A stretch of DNA of 35,091 bases from Desulfosarcinaceae bacterium (GTDB lineage: Bacteria > Desulfobacterota > Desulfobacteria > Desulfobacterales > Desulfosarcinaceae), in the NCBI GenBank assembly GCA_030066015.1, contig JASJCL010000075.1, positions 1 to 35,091 of the forward strand. The letters run 5' to 3'. A program made the translations under genes and the position numbers. A model generated the notes under the pieces. The model made no database searches. It saw nothing but the letters and a program-made list of their open reading frames with translations, and was not told the origin of the DNA. Numbering within the stretch: position 1 is the stretch's first letter; every line of letters starts with the position of its first letter. Below, piece by piece: positions 1-9,801 of the stretch.

Positions 1-101
1 TTCATGGGTGCCGTCGGACGGTCGAGGTATTCATCCCGGTTGGCGGCGATGATCCAGGGATAGTCGCGATGGTGTTGGATGGCGAGCAGGAGTGTGCACA
101 T
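1..101 (-). CDS. NRDE (TANGO2-like) family protein, N-terminal fragment
   Basis: Reading the minus strand from an ATG at 99-101 gives 33 codons that run off the window edge. The peptide begins MCTLLLA and contains PWIIAANRDEYLDRP. This matches the N-terminus of the NRDE/TANGO2 family, named after its Asn-Arg-Asp-Glu motif, in which Cys2 is conserved. The family has no settled biochemical role in bacteria; in eukaryotes TANGO2 is linked to Golgi organisation and haem or lipid handling. A GGAAG sequence lies about eight bases upstream of the start. The gene is divergent from the thiolase gene. Only the first 33 residues are visible, so completeness cannot be judged. Confidence 0.82.
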   Translation of the reverse strand, partial: MCTLLLAIQHHRDYPWIIAANRDEYLDRPTAPM

Positions 102-197
102 AGACCGGCTTCCGAATCGGATGGCGGTGCCGACCAGCCATGCCTGGAGCGGATAGCGTCAAGGGGTGACTGATCGGGATCGGCTTTGGTGGCGCAA

Positions 198-226
198 TAG
201 ACACCTCGTGGGGGCTATGGTATGAA
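198..226 (+). promoter_or_regulatory. Sigma70-like promoter for the thiolase gene
   Basis: A TAGACA hexamer at 198-203 is separated by exactly 17 bases from TATGAA at 221-226. Transcription would begin near 233, leaving a leader of about 78 bases before the thiolase start. The match is by eye to the TTGACA/TATAAT consensus (5 of 6 and 4 of 6). Confidence 0.4.
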
Positions 227-310
227 TATTCACTGTTGTCAGCACCCCTGAAGGACGGATGATCGTAACAAGTATCGATATTAAACGCAACAATGGTAGG
301 AGGTTAAGAT

Positions 311-1603
311 ATGAGCCTGAAGGATGTCGTTATCGTGAGCGGTGCGCGGACGCCGGTGGGTGGCTTTGGCGGTTCCCTCAAATCGGTGCCCGCCATCGAT
401 TTGGGTGCACTGGTGATGCGGGCCGCTGTCTCGAAGGCGGGCCTGAGACCCGTTCCCAGTGCCGAAATGGGTCAACGGTCACCGGACGCGCTCAAGGCGT
501 CCGGCCCCATCGCCTTGGAGGCGGACGCCGCCCAATGGGATGATGGGGCGACGCCCATCACCATCGACGAGGTGGTGGTGGGGCATGTCCTGACCGCCGG
601 CCTGGGGCAGAACCCCGGTCGCCAGGCCATGATTCGGGCCGGTATTCCCAAGGAGACCCCGGCCTTCACCATCAACAAGGTGTGTGGATCCGGTCTCAAG
701 GCGATTGCCTTGGGTGCCGCATCAATCATGACCGGACAGGCCGAAGTGGTGCTTGCCGGCGGGCAGGAAAACATGAGCCAGGTTCCCCTGGCGCTCCCGA
801 AGGCGCGTTGGGGGCACCGCATGGAGCTTACCGGTGTGGGCGATATCTATGACCTCATGGTTTATGATGGCCTCTACGAAATTTTCTACGGCTATCACAT
901 GGGCATGACGGCCGAGAATATCGCCGCCCTCTACGACATTAGCCGTCAAGAACAGGATGAGCTGGGTGTGCTCAGCCACTTTCGGGCGCGCAGCGCCATC
1001 ACCGAAGGTGAGTTCGACGAGGAGATCGTGCCGGTGACCGTCCGCGGCCGCAAAGGCGATACGGTGGTGGATACCGACGAGCGCCCCATGGATACGAGCC
1101 TTGAGAAGATGGCCAAGCTGCGTCCGGCCTTCAAGAAGGATGGAACGGTGACCGCTGGCAACGCCTCCGGGATCAATGACGGGGCGGCCGCGGTTTTGCT
1201 GATGAGTGCCGAGAAGGCGGCCGAGCTGGGCCTGACCCCCATGGCGAAGATCAATGCCTTCGCCTCCGGCGGTGTCGATCCGGCTTACATGGGCCTTGGA
1301 CCGGTACCCGCCATTCGCAAGGTGATGGCCGACACCGGCTATCAGCTGACCGATATCGACGCCATTGAGCTCAACGAGGCATTTGCCGCCCAGGCCATCG
1401 GCTGCCTGCGGGAACTGGGGCTGCCCAATGACAAGCCCAATCTGGTGGGCAGCGGTATCTCACTGGGTCACCCCATCGGCTGCACCGGCGCACGCCAGAT
1501 GGTCACCGCTATCCATCTGCTCAAGCGGCGCGGCCTGCGCACTGGCCTGATCTCCATGTGTATTGGGGGGGGGATGGGCATGGCGATGGTGATCGAGCGC
1601 TAA
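311..1603 (+). CDS. Acetyl-CoA C-acetyltransferase (thiolase)
   Basis: Thiolases condense two acetyl-CoA to acetoacetyl-CoA or cleave 3-ketoacyl-CoA, in fatty acid or acetoacetate metabolism in the cytoplasm. The 430-residue protein has all three catalytic signatures: the nucleophile Cys125 in [10 protein letters not shown], His387 in [10 protein letters not shown], and Cys417 in MCIGGGMG. The start is supported by AGGAGG at 298-303. The protein is longer than the usual 390-400 residues because of an insertion of about 35 residues around positions 46-82, rich in Ala, Asp and Pro, between the first helix and the strand that begins IDEVVVG. It appears to be a single-gene unit with its own promoter. 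Biosynthetic versus degradative direction cannot be decided from the sequence. Confidence 0.93.
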   Translation: MSLKDVVIVSGARTPVGGFGGSLKSVPAIDLGALVMRAAVSKAGLRPVPSAEMGQRSPDALKASGPIALEADAAQWDDGATPITIDEVVVGHVLTAGLGQNPGRQAMIRAGIPKETPAFTINKVCGSGLKAIALGAASIMTGQAEVVLAGGQENMSQVPLALPKARWGHRMELTGVGDIYDLMVYDGLYEIFYGYHMGMTAENIAALYDISRQEQDELGVLSHFRARSAITEGEFDEEIVPVTVRGRKGDTVVDTDERPMDTSLEKMAKLRPAFKKDGTVTAGNASGINDGAAAVLLMSAEKAAELGLTPMAKINAFASGGVDPAYMGLGPVPAIRKVMADTGYQLTDIDAIELNEAFAAQAIGCLRELGLPNDKPNLVGSGISLGHPIGCTGARQMVTAIHLLKRRGLRTGLISMCIGGGMGMAMVIER

Positions 1604-1912
1604 CGCCCCTTGAAGCAACCGGACTTGACGCGCCGGCCGAGCTGACCCGCTGGCGGATCGGTGTGTCGATAGGCGCACTACGGCATCCGCCGAAGGGGTC
1701 GACGGACGGTTCGCCCTCGCTGATGCGGATGGCGCGCCCGCCCTCATCCGGTCGAGCGGCCGCGTTGTGGCGGGCGCGCCGAAGCCTGATTTCATATTTA
1801 CTTTTCAGCCGCTTACTGATACGGATTAGCCCCATGTGCCGGGCACCCAATCTGGGTCCATTGCGTCCGCCACATCTATCCCCGAATCGGTATTTAAGGA
1901 GAAGTGTCGCAC
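1604..1912. other. Intergenic region with a long inverted repeat
   Basis: No gene is recognised in these 309 bases. They contain a perfect 12-base inverted repeat, GGCGCGCCCGCC at 1731-1742 and its complement at 1769-1780, with a 26-base loop. A moderately T-rich stretch follows. This could terminate thiolase transcription, although there is no clean U-tract. The 3' end holds the AAGGAG ribosome binding site of the next small gene at 1896-1901. Confidence 0.5.
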
Positions 1913-2077
1913 ATGTCGGAGATGACGATCAGCCGTAAACTGGGTACATTGGTTTTCTTCGCGGTCCCGGCCATAATTGGCGGTGGGATCGCCTACTGGC
2001 TCTCGGACAGCTGGACCGTCGTCTGGATCTACGAGATTTTGCTCTACGCTCTGGCCGGGGCGGTCATCAGCAAATAG
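1913..2077 (+). CDS. Small two-helix membrane protein (54 aa)
   Basis: This short frame starts MSEMTISRKL and encodes 54 residues. There is a hydrophobic segment at about residues 11-30 and a second at about 38-53, joined by a short polar turn. It should be a two-pass inner-membrane protein with a positively charged N-terminus. A good ribosome binding site, AAGGAG at 1896-1901, lies 11 bases upstream of the ATG, and the frame ends in TAG. I do not recognise a family. Hydrophobic pattern, start signal and position between two plus-strand genes favour a real gene, but conservation cannot be tested here. Confidence 0.6.
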   Translation: MSEMTISRKLGTLVFFAVPAIIGGGIAYWLSDSWTVVWIYEILLYALAGAVISK

Positions 2078-2175
2078 CGAGCGGTATCCGACCGTCGACA
2101 AGGCCGGCGCATTCAGCCGCTCCGACCGCTGAAATGGATGCCCCGTCCCGGCGCTGACATTTTATCACGACGACG

Positions 2176-2218
2176 CCGCGCAACTCCTGCAAGCTTCAGG
2201 CTGGGGGTGGTTGCGCGG
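2176..2218. other. Stem-loop upstream of the permease gene
   Basis: CCGCGCAAC at 2176-2184 and GTTGCGCGG at 2210-2218 form a perfect 9-base inverted repeat. A smaller CCTG/CAGG pair sits inside the loop. It lies in the 220-base gap between the small membrane protein and the permease, so it may be a terminator or a leader structure. No U-tract follows directly. Confidence 0.35.
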
Positions 2219-2297
2219 TGCTGTTTCCCGACCTGATTCAGGGGGGTCGACGCCCCTGCGCGGTTCCGCCCCTACCTGGCGTCGGAAGGATGCCGGC

Positions 2298-3386
2298 ATG
2301 GAACCTGACAGCCAACGCAGCCTGATTCTCTGGTTCTTTCTGATCTGCTTCCTGATCTCCTTTTTGCTGTTGGGCAAATTGTTCGCCCCCTTTTTTTCCA
2401 TCATCGTCCTCTCCGGTGTGCTCACGGGGATATTTTATCCCCTGTACCGCCTCCTCCAATTTGATAACCGTGTCCGTCCGCCCTTGGCTTCGTTTCTGAC
2501 CTGTCTGATCCTCTTCTTTATCCTCTTCGTGCCCATTGCCCTGTTTATCGGTGTCCTGACCCAGGAGGCCTTCGGTCTATACGAACTGGCCCGCAATGCC
2601 GTTCGCAACGATCAGATCAAGAACCTTCTGCAGAACAGCGAGGTGCTGGAGCGTGCCAACACTTTTCTGGCGCCCTTCAACATCGAGGTCACCGGCGACC
2701 AGCTTCAGACCATCATTGCCGAACTGGGCAAGGTGGTGGGCCTCTTTCTCTACGAGCAAGCGCGCGCCATCGCCTCCAACACACTCGCCACACTGATCAA
2801 TCTCTTCCTGATGCTGTTGGTGATCTTTTTCCTCCTCATCGACGGTCCCCGCCTCATCGGCTACATCGTTGACCTCTCACCGCTGCCCAAGGATCAGGAG
2901 GACAAGCTGATCCAGAAGTTCAACGACATGGCCGGGGCGATCCTCATCGGCAACGGACTGGGAGGCCTCATCCAGGGAACCTTGGGCGGGTTGCTGTTCT
3001 GGGTCGTCGGCTTGCCCTCGGCCTTTGTTTGGGGCGTGATCATGGGGTTGTTGGCCTTCTTGCCCATCATCGGCATCGGCGTGATCTTCATCCCCACCGC
3101 CATCTTCCTGGCCCTCAAGGGCCGCGTGGGGATGGCGCTCTTTTTTTTCGTCTACTACCTGCTTCTATCCGGTGGCACTGAATATCTCTTCAAACCGCGA
3201 CTGGTCGGGCAGCGCGTCAAGATGCACACCCTGCTGGTTTTCTTCGCCATCATCGGGGGGCTCAAGGTGTTCGGCATTCTGGGGATCGTCTACGGCCCCC
3301 TGATCGCCACCGCCTTTCTGACCCTCGCCGACATCTACCGCACGAGCTATCAGAAACAGGTTGAATCCGACCGAAATAGAGTTTAA
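2298..3386 (+). CDS. AI-2E family transporter (PerM/YhhT-like permease)
   Basis: The 362-residue integral membrane protein belongs to the AI-2E exporter/PerM family (UPF0118). Hydrophobic segments lie at about residues 9-27, 30-48 and 62-86. A soluble stretch at about 90-165 follows, then a further set of helices to the C-terminus. The closing region, with GGLKVFGILGIVYGPLI, is the most characteristic part of the family. Members have been linked to autoinducer-2 export, Na+/H+ antiport or general efflux, so the substrate is unknown. The ATG at 2298 was chosen because GGAAGGA at 2284-2290 precedes it and the hydrophobic N-terminus starts soon after. The frame is open further upstream to 2211, but that part is polar and unlike the family. 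Confidence 0.85.
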   Translation: MEPDSQRSLILWFFLICFLISFLLLGKLFAPFFSIIVLSGVLTGIFYPLYRLLQFDNRVRPPLASFLTCLILFFILFVPIALFIGVLTQEAFGLYELARNAVRNDQIKNLLQNSEVLERANTFLAPFNIEVTGDQLQTIIAELGKVVGLFLYEQARAIASNTLATLINLFLMLLVIFFLLIDGPRLIGYIVDLSPLPKDQEDKLIQKFNDMAGAILIGNGLGGLIQGTLGGLLFWVVGLPSAFVWGVIMGLLAFLPIIGIGVIFIPTAIFLALKGRVGMALFFFVYYLLLSGGTEYLFKPRLVGQRVKMHTLLVFFAIIGGLKVFGILGIVYGPLIATAFLTLADIYRTSYQKQVESDRNRV

Positions 3387-3408
3387 AATAGGCCGTTTAA
3401 GCGATGAT

Positions 3409-3430
3409 GGCCTGCTTGCGAGGGCAGGCC
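3409..3430. terminator. Hairpin after the permease gene
   Basis: GGCCTGC at 3409-3415 pairs with GCAGGCC at 3424-3430 across an 8-base loop, just after the permease stop. No U-tract follows directly, although a TTTTT run occurs at about 3469-3473. It may mark a transcript end before gyrA. Confidence 0.3.
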
Positions 3431-3530
3431 GTCAGCGACCTCGCGGTTCCCTTGGCCCGCGGGGCAACTTTTTGGCAAATGCCCTCAGGACGAACCCAGT
3501 TGGCGTTCAGGCAGATGTGTAGGAGCGACT

Positions 3531-6029
3531 ATGAGCGAAACAGATTCGGCACCGGTCATCAGCATAGAAAAGGAGATGCAGAAATCCTACCTGGACTATG
3601 CCATGAGTGTGATCATCGGCCGGGCACTGCCCGATGTCCGTGATGGCCTCAAACCGGTGCACCGCCGCGTGCTTTTCGCCATGCGGGAGCTAAAGAATGA
3701 CTGGAACAAGGCCTACAAGAAATCGGCCCGCATCGTCGGTGATGTCATCGGTAAATACCATCCTCACGGCGATACGGCGGTTTACGACACCATCGTGCGG
3801 TTGGCCCAGGATTTCGCCATGCGGTATCCCCTGGTGGACGGGCAGGGCAACTTTGGATCCATCGACGGCGACTCCGCTGCCGCCATGCGCTACACAGAGG
3901 TGCGCATGATGCGTCTGGCTGGCCAAATGCTGGCCGATCTAGACAAGGAGACCGTTGACTTCGTTCCCAACTACGATGAATCCTTGGAAGAGCCCATCGT
4001 TCTGCCCACCCGGCTGCCCGCCCTCCTGGTGAACGGCTCGGCCGGCATTGCCGTGGGCATGGCCACCAATGTCCCCCCCCACAACCTGGGAGAGGTGGCC
4101 GACGCCATAAAGGCGTATATCGACAACCCGGCGATCACCTGCGGCGAACTGATGGCCCATCTGCCAGGTCCCGATTTTCCCACCGGCGGACTGATCTACG
4201 GGCGCGATGGCATTCGTAGCGCATACGAAACCGGGCGCGGCATCATCCGTGTGCGGGCCCGCGTGGAGATCGAGGAGGACCAGCGGACCGACAAAGAAAC
4301 CATTGTGGTGACCGAGGTACCCTATCAGGTCAACAAGGCGCGTCTCATTGAAAAGATCGCAGATCTGGTTAAGTCCAAGACGATCGAAGGGGTTCAGTAC
4401 GCCCGCGATGAATCGGACCGCCGCGGCTTGCGCATCGCCATCGGGCTCAAACGCGGCGTCATGGGCCGCATCGTTCTCAACCAGCTCTACAAGCACACCC
4501 AGTTGTCGACCAGTTTCGGAATCAACTGCCTGGCCGTGGTGGCGGGGCGGCCCAAGGTGCTCTCCCTCAAGGATATTCTGGAGAATTTCGTCTATCACCG
4601 CAGAGAAGTCATCGTGCGGCGCACCCGCTATGACCTCAATAAAGCGGAGGCGCGGGCCCACATCCTCGAAGGTCTCAAGATCGCGCTGGACAATATCGAT
4701 GCCGTGGTGGAGCTGATCCGCAGCTCCCCTTCGCCCACCGAAGCGCGAGAGCGGCTCATGGCGCGTTTCGAGCTCTCCCGCATTCAGGCCCAGGCCATCC
4801 TGGATATGCGTCTTCAGCGGCTCACCGGATTGGAGCGGGACAAGATCGAAGAGGAGTATGCGGCCGTGATGAAGGATATCGCCCGCTTCAAGGAGATCCT
4901 GGCCAGTGAACAATTGGTGCTCGACATCGTCAAGGAGGAGCTCGACACGCTGAAGCACGAGTTTGGTGATCCGCGCCGCACCGAGATCGTCAACGCGACC
5001 AGCGAGTTGACCTTGGAGGATATGATTGCCGAAGAGGATATGGTGGTCACCATCTCCAGCGACGGCTACATCAAGCGCAATCCCATCACCCTCTACCAGA
5101 GCCAGCACCGCGGCGGCAAAGGGAAGACCGCCATGGGCACGAAAGAGGAGGATTTCGTCAAACACCTCTTTGTGGCCTCCACCCACCACACCTTCATGTT
5201 CTTCACCAATCAGGGGAAGGTTTACTGGCTCAAGGTCTACGAGATTCCGCAAGCCGGTCGCCAGAGCCGGGGCAAAGCGGTGGTCAATCTGCTCAATTTC
5301 GCCGAAGGGGAACACCTCACCACCGTCCTGGCGGTGCCCGACTATGAGCCGGGCCGCTACGTGGTCATGGCCACCCGCAACGGGACGGTCAAGAAGACCG
5401 ACCTGATGGCCTTCTCTCGTCCGCGCGCCGGCGGTATCATCGCCCTGAGCCTAGTGACGGGGGACGAACTCATCGCCGCGCGGATCACCGACGGCACGCA
5501 AAACGTCTTTTTGGGGTCGGCCATGGGCAAGGCGATCCGCTTCATGGAAAGTGACATTCGGGCCAGCGGGCGCACGTCGCGCGGGGTGCGCGGGATGAAC
5601 CTGACACCGGGTGACCGCCTCATCGGCATGGAGGTTCTGCGCCACGGGGCCACGCTCTTGGCGGCTACCGCGAACGGCTTCGGCAAACGCACCTCGGTGG
5701 ACGAATATCCCCTCCATCGCCGCGGCGGCAAAGGGGTGATCGCCATCAAGGCCAACGAGCGCAACGGGTTAGTGGTGGCCCTTCTGCTGGTGGACGAGAG
5801 CGAGGATCTCATGCTCGTCACCAATGCCGGCAAATTGATTCGCATGCCGATTCGCAGCATCAGCGTGATCAGCCGCAATACCCAGGGCGTCAAACTCATC
5901 GAAATGGAGGCGGGCGAAATCCTGGTTGGGGCGGCCTCCCTGGTGGAGGATGACTCCAATGGAAATGGAGATGGCGGCGGCGGATCGGCCGCCGGTGAAA
6001 CCGAGGCGGATACGGCCCCCGAGGCCTGA
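3531..6029 (+). CDS. gyrA: DNA gyrase subunit A
   Basis: GyrA is the breakage-reunion subunit of DNA gyrase, which introduces negative supercoils using ATP hydrolysed by GyrB. The 832-residue protein has the catalytic Tyr121 in [10 protein letters not shown] and the quinolone region [14 protein letters not shown], with Thr82 and Asp86 at the positions of E. coli Ser83 and Asp87. The C-terminal beta-pinwheel carries the GyrA box as QHRGGKG, with His in place of the usual first Arg, and a second HRRGGKG-like blade. It ends in a Gly- and acid-rich tail. AGGAG at 3521-3525 supports the start. gyrB is not in the window. The box distinguishes it from ParC. Confidence 0.97.
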   Translation: MSETDSAPVISIEKEMQKSYLDYAMSVIIGRALPDVRDGLKPVHRRVLFAMRELKNDWNKAYKKSARIVGDVIGKYHPHGDTAVYDTIVRLAQDFAMRYPLVDGQGNFGSIDGDSAAAMRYTEVRMMRLAGQMLADLDKETVDFVPNYDESLEEPIVLPTRLPALLVNGSAGIAVGMATNVPPHNLGEVADAIKAYIDNPAITCGELMAHLPGPDFPTGGLIYGRDGIRSAYETGRGIIRVRARVEIEEDQRTDKETIVVTEVPYQVNKARLIEKIADLVKSKTIEGVQYARDESDRRGLRIAIGLKRGVMGRIVLNQLYKHTQLSTSFGINCLAVVAGRPKVLSLKDILENFVYHRREVIVRRTRYDLNKAEARAHILEGLKIALDNIDAVVELIRSSPSPTEARERLMARFELSRIQAQAILDMRLQRLTGLERDKIEEEYAAVMKDIARFKEILASEQLVLDIVKEELDTLKHEFGDPRRTEIVNATSELTLEDMIAEEDMVVTISSDGYIKRNPITLYQSQHRGGKGKTAMGTKEEDFVKHLFVASTHHTFMFFTNQGKVYWLKVYEIPQAGRQSRGKAVVNLLNFAEGEHLTTVLAVPDYEPGRYVVMATRNGTVKKTDLMAFSRPRAGGIIALSLVTGDELIAARITDGTQNVFLGSAMGKAIRFMESDIRASGRTSRGVRGMNLTPGDRLIGMEVLRHGATLLAATANGFGKRTSVDEYPLHRRGGKGVIAIKANERNGLVVALLLVDESEDLMLVTNAGKLIRMPIRSISVISRNTQGVKLIEMEAGEILVGAASLVEDDSNGNGDGGGGSAAGETEADTAPEA

Positions 6030-6098
6030 TCGCGGATCGCATTAATCGCCAAATCGTCGAATCGTTGATTCGATATACCAAGCGCAAACGGTTGACCT

Positions 6099-7127
6099 AT
6101 GCAAAAAGCGATAACGGACTACACCCTCGGCGTCGTTGGCGCCGGGAGCTGGGGGACGGCGCTGGCCAATCTCCTGGCCACCAAGGGATACCGCGTCGAT
6201 CATTGGGTTTTCGAAGCGGACGTCTGTGCCCAGATGAAGACGGAACGGGAGAATAAATCCTTTCTACCCGGAATACGACTGTCGGAAAATCTGCACCCGA
6301 CCAACGATCTGACCAAGGCCGTGGGCGACAAAGATCTCGTCCTGCTGGTGGTACCCTCACACGTCATGCGGATGGTTTCCGCCCGCATGGCCGCCCTCGT
6401 GGGCCGCGCGACCATTGTCGCCTGCGCCTCCAAGGGAATCGAGAACGAAACCTACCTGACCATGTCAGGGGTTCTCGGGGAAACCCTGCCCGCTATGGCC
6501 ATGGAGAACTACGCAGTCCTTTCGGGGCCCAGTTTTGCCCGAGAAGTCGCCCAGGGGGCGCCCACCGCCGTTACCGTGGCCGCCACCTCCCCGGATACAG
6601 CCGAGATGGTGCAGCAGATTTTCGCCACACCGGCCTTTCGGGTCTATACCAACGACGACGTCATCGGTGTTGAATTGGGGGGCAGTGTCAAGAACATCAT
6701 CGCCATCGCCGCCGGCGTCATCGACGGGCTGGGGATGGGCCTCAACACCCGGGCGGCTTTGATCACCCGCGGTCTCACCGAAATGCGCCGTTTGGGGCTG
6801 CGCATGGGGGCCAACCCGCGCACCTTCCCCGGCCTGGCCGGCGTCGGCGATCTCGTGCTGACCTGTACCGGTGACCTGAGCCGGAACCACACCGTGGGCA
6901 AGAAGATCGGCGAGGGCAAGCGGCTGCAGGATCTCTTGGCGGAGATGCACATGGTCGCCGAAGGTATCAAGACCGCCAAATCGGTCTACAACCTCAGCCG
7001 CCAACTCGAGGTGGAGATGCCCATATCCCACGCGATTTATCGGGTCCTTTATGAAGATCTGCCGGCGCGGGCGGCGGTGTTCCAGCTCATGACCCGAGAC
7101 TTAAAGCACGAATTGGACGCAACCTAA
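6099..7127 (+). CDS. gpsA: Glycerol-3-phosphate dehydrogenase [NAD(P)+]
   Basis: GpsA reduces dihydroxyacetone phosphate to sn-glycerol 3-phosphate, the backbone precursor for phospholipids. The 342-residue length is normal. The Rossmann nucleotide-binding motif is VVGAGSWGTALANLLA near residues 12-27. The catalytic Lys198 lies in ELGGSVKNIIAIAAG, and the substrate-binding region ends in LSRNHTVGKKIGEG. No strong Shine-Dalgarno precedes the ATG at 6099, so this start rests on alignment of the N-terminal motif. The stop codon overlaps the start of the next small gene by one base, which suggests co-translation. Confidence 0.95.
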   Translation: MQKAITDYTLGVVGAGSWGTALANLLATKGYRVDHWVFEADVCAQMKTERENKSFLPGIRLSENLHPTNDLTKAVGDKDLVLLVVPSHVMRMVSARMAALVGRATIVACASKGIENETYLTMSGVLGETLPAMAMENYAVLSGPSFAREVAQGAPTAVTVAATSPDTAEMVQQIFATPAFRVYTNDDVIGVELGGSVKNIIAIAAGVIDGLGMGLNTRAALITRGLTEMRRLGLRMGANPRTFPGLAGVGDLVLTCTGDLSRNHTVGKKIGEGKRLQDLLAEMHMVAEGIKTAKSVYNLSRQLEVEMPISHAIYRVLYEDLPARAAVFQLMTRDLKHELDAT

Positions 7128-7411
7128 TGGCCAGGAGTCCCTTCCCAAATCGCCGCCCCTATTGCTTTGCCGATCTGGCAACGGTCTTCCCCAAGCAGCC
7201 GAACGGTCTGCGCGAGACACCACCGGCCTGCATGGTCTGTCACTGCAAGACCGAGTGCCTGCGCGCCGCTCTCAACCAACGCGGCGGGGAGCAAGTGGAG
7301 GCGGAGCGGATAGATCGCGCGTACAAAGCCGGGGCGATGAGCTTCCTGGACCGCTGGTCGCGGAAGAAAACGCTCCACCAGAAGCGCATGGCCCGTAAGG
7401 GAAAGAAGTGA
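7127..7411 (+). CDS. Conserved-looking small protein with a CxxCxCxxxC motif
   Basis: The ATG shares its A with the TAA stop of gpsA, so the two genes are probably translationally coupled. The 94-residue product is basic at both ends. It has a compact cysteine cluster, Cys35, Cys38, Cys40 and Cys44, in ACMVCHCKTECLRAAL. The spacing suggests a zinc or iron-sulfur site. The C-terminus, RMARKGKK, is strongly positive and might contact nucleic acid. I do not recognise a family and assign no function. Gene position and codon character agree with a real gene. Confidence 0.7.
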   Translation: MARSPFPNRRPYCFADLATVFPKQPNGLRETPPACMVCHCKTECLRAALNQRGGEQVEAERIDRAYKAGAMSFLDRWSRKKTLHQKRMARKGKK

Positions 7412-7501
7412 TGCCCGTTGCCGGGGGTGTCATTCCCGGGTCTCGTTCCACCAAAAATGTTTACCCATCGCTCGTACAATTACCGGAGAACGGGGGGCAA
7501 G

Positions 7502-8701
7502 ATGACCAAACTAAGCGTCGCGGAGTTGCAGGTCCGAGACAAGCGCGTACTGATGCGGGTGGATTTTAATGTGCCCTTGGAAGATGGCGCCGTCGCGGAC
7601 GATAAGCGCATCCGGGCAGCACTGCCCACGATTCGCCACCTGCTCGATCAGGGCGCGCGCCTAATCCTCATGTCCCACCTGGGGCGACCCAAAGGCGAAC
7701 GAAAGCCCGAATTCTCCCTGGAACCCTGTGCGCGGGCGCTCCAAACCCTTCTGGGTGATACACCGGTGCATTTCGTTGGCGATTGCATCGGACCAGAGGC
7801 CGCCACCGCTGTGCAACAACTTCCGGCGGGCGAAGTGCTGCTCCTGGAGAACCTGCGCTATCACGACGCTGAAACGAAGAACGAACCCGACTTTGCCGCG
7901 GCCTTGGCCGACCATGGGGAGCTCTATGTCAATGACGCCTTCGGCACCGCCCACCGGGCACACGCCTCCACGGCTGGCGTCACCGCCCACTTTGATCAAT
8001 GTGCCGCCGGTTTCCTGATACTGAAGGAGTTGCGCTATCTGGGGGATGCGACCCGCACCCCTCGGCGTCCCTACGTGGCCATCCTGGGAGGCGCCAAGAT
8101 TTCGGGCAAGATCGACGTCATCGACAATCTACTGCCCCAGGTGGATCATTTGCTGATCGGCGGCGGCATGGCCTTCACCTTTTTCAGCGCCAAGGGGTGG
8201 CAGATCGGCAATTCCCTTCTGGAAGCGAATCGCGTGACAATGGCGATCGAGCTGCTTGAACGGGGAGGCGACAAATTGATATTGCCGGAGGATTGTGTGG
8301 TCTGTGATCGTTTCGATCTCGCCGCTCGCCAGTTGGGAACTCTCAAAACGGTCCCCGTCGAAGCGATCCCCGCCGGTTGGACCGGTGTGGATATCGGCCC
8401 ACGGACTTGCGACCGCTTCGGCAGGGTGATCGCATCCGCCAACACCATTGTTTGGAACGGTCCCATGGGGGTGTTCGAAATCGACGCCTCTGCCAAAGGA
8501 ACCCTGGCCCTGGCCCGCTCCCTCGCCGATGCCACGGCGACCGGCGCCACCACCATCATCGGCGGCGGCGACTCCGCTGCCGCTGTGCGGAAGGCGGGTC
8601 TGGAAACGGCGGTCTCCCACGTCTCCACCGGTGGCGGCGCCTCCCTCGAATTCCTGGAGGGCAGGGTCCTGCCAGGGGTGGCGGCGCTGACCGACACATA
8701 G
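7502..8701 (+). CDS. pgk: Phosphoglycerate kinase
   Basis: PGK transfers phosphate between 1,3-bisphosphoglycerate and ADP in glycolysis and gluconeogenesis. The 399-residue protein has the expected motifs: [11 protein letters not shown] near residue 20, [16 protein letters not shown], the hinge region with [25 protein letters not shown], and the nucleotide loop [10 protein letters not shown] followed by [13 protein letters not shown]. The start at 7502 matches the family N-terminus and follows GGAG (7485-7488) and a G-run at 7492-7497. An in-frame upstream extension to 7418 is unlike PGK. The gene is monocistronic here, without gap, and is followed by a hairpin. Confidence 0.96.
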   Translation: MTKLSVAELQVRDKRVLMRVDFNVPLEDGAVADDKRIRAALPTIRHLLDQGARLILMSHLGRPKGERKPEFSLEPCARALQTLLGDTPVHFVGDCIGPEAATAVQQLPAGEVLLLENLRYHDAETKNEPDFAAALADHGELYVNDAFGTAHRAHASTAGVTAHFDQCAAGFLILKELRYLGDATRTPRRPYVAILGGAKISGKIDVIDNLLPQVDHLLIGGGMAFTFFSAKGWQIGNSLLEANRVTMAIELLERGGDKLILPEDCVVCDRFDLAARQLGTLKTVPVEAIPAGWTGVDIGPRTCDRFGRVIASANTIVWNGPMGVFEIDASAKGTLALARSLADATATGATTIIGGGDSAAAVRKAGLETAVSHVSTGGGASLEFLEGRVLPGVAALTDT

Positions 8702-8760
8702 GGCTCTCCAGTACACCAGATGGCCTCTCTACCGGTGAGCCCGTGAACGGGGCATCCGAA

Positions 8761-8795
8761 ATGCCGGCCGTGGCTGACGGGGCCATGGCCGGCAT
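8761..8795. terminator. Strong hairpin downstream of pgk
   Basis: A 14-base stem is formed by 8761-8774 and 8782-8795 with a 7-base loop and one G-U pair. It sits 60 bases after the pgk stop. There is no U-tract, so it could be a transcript-end or processing hairpin rather than a classical intrinsic terminator. Confidence 0.4.
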
Positions 8796-8819
8796 GCCCC
8801 ATAGATTGAGGATCTACCG

Positions 8820-9533
8820 CTGTTTGCTTTCCTAAAACACCACCGTTGGGGACTCATGGCCGTCGCCGGTCTGATCCTCTTGGGCGTGGCCTTCAACGAT
8901 CTTCTTCTGCAGTGGCTGACATCCGCCTATGACGCACTCAGCGACCGCGACCGGGTGTCCGCGCTGATCCGTCTATTTGGCCCCGCCGCACCGTTGGTGT
9001 TCATGGCGCTCCAGATCTTCCAGGTGCTGCTGGCGCCCGTGCCGGGGGAGATGACCGGCTTCTTGGGCGGCTATCTCTTCGGTGTCGTCAAAGGCTTCCT
9101 CTACTCCACCATCGCGCTCAGCCTCGGGTCGATGCTCAATTTCGGCATCGGCCGGGTCCTGGGTGAACGCTACGTCCGGCGTTGGATCTCGGCAGAGAAA
9201 TTCGCTCGCTATGACCGGGTCATCAACCAAAAGGGCTTGCTGGTCATTTTCTCCCTATTCGTGTTCCCGGGATTCCCCAAAGATTGGCTCTGTCTTTTTC
9301 TCGGTCTAAGCTCCCTACCGCTGCGGGTGTTTGTCTTCCTGGCGGCGGTGGGGCGGATGCCCGGCACCCTCATGCTGAGTCTTCAAGGCCACTATCTCTT
9401 CGAACAGAACTACGTCATTTTAGGCGCACTGATGGCGCTAAGTCTGATCGTGGTGCTGATGGCATTCTTCTACCGGGATCGACTCTACGAGTGGGCCGGC
9501 CGCATCAACCCACCGCCCGCCGAGAAGCGTTGA
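8820..9533 (+). CDS. TVP38/TMEM64 (SNARE-associated/DedA superfamily) membrane protein
   Basis: This integral membrane protein of the TVP38/TMEM64-DedA superfamily has a hydrophobic N-terminal helix and a VTT-domain core with the FQVLLAPVPGEMTGFLGGYLFG region. A Gly-rich LGSMLNFGIGRVLGERYV segment and the FVFPGFPKDWLCLFLG re-entrant segment follow. Family members are implicated in lipid scrambling, membrane homeostasis or small-molecule transport. The first ATG is at 8856 (225 aa). A CTG at 8820 has a well-spaced GAGGA at 8808-8812 and adds LFAFLKHHRWGL, a typical positively charged lead into the first helix, so I extend to it (237 aa). An in-frame stop at 8802-8804 limits further extension. 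The start is therefore uncertain; the family call is firm. Confidence 0.8.
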   Translation: MFAFLKHHRWGLMAVAGLILLGVAFNDLLLQWLTSAYDALSDRDRVSALIRLFGPAAPLVFMALQIFQVLLAPVPGEMTGFLGGYLFGVVKGFLYSTIALSLGSMLNFGIGRVLGERYVRRWISAEKFARYDRVINQKGLLVIFSLFVFPGFPKDWLCLFLGLSSLPLRVFVFLAAVGRMPGTLMLSLQGHYLFEQNYVILGALMALSLIVVLMAFFYRDRLYEWAGRINPPPAEKR

Positions 9534-9599
9534 TTCCGGCTATTAATGGTGATAATATACAACGATCCATGTCAGTTATATTGAGATTGTGCTAATCTT

Positions 9600-9616
9600 C
9601 GCCCCCTTCTGGGGCG
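9600..9616. terminator. Short GC hairpin after the TVP38-like gene
   Basis: CGCCCC at 9600-9605 pairs with GGGGCG at 9611-9616 over a 5-base loop, followed by ATATAAG. It is a weak terminator candidate. The remaining intergenic DNA up to 9790 shows no recognisable gene. Confidence 0.35.
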
Positions 9617-9801
9617 ATATAAGAAGAGGCACTGCCTCGCCATCCCTATGCGATAGACCTGCAAGCACCATCCCTGGTCACACGTAGGCGGGTAAGCGCC
9701 GAAGCGCCAACGACGTTGAGCGGCGGTGCTTGAGGAGCGTCAAGCAATCGATATCATCCGCCAACGGTGTCCGATGGCCGTTGGGTTCTCAGGAGTCAGC
9801 A

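Noticed and set aside
3939-5315. Long open frame (458 codons) antisense to gyrA
   Set aside because: It is the complement of a highly conserved gene in GC-rich DNA; no ribosome binding site or known motif.
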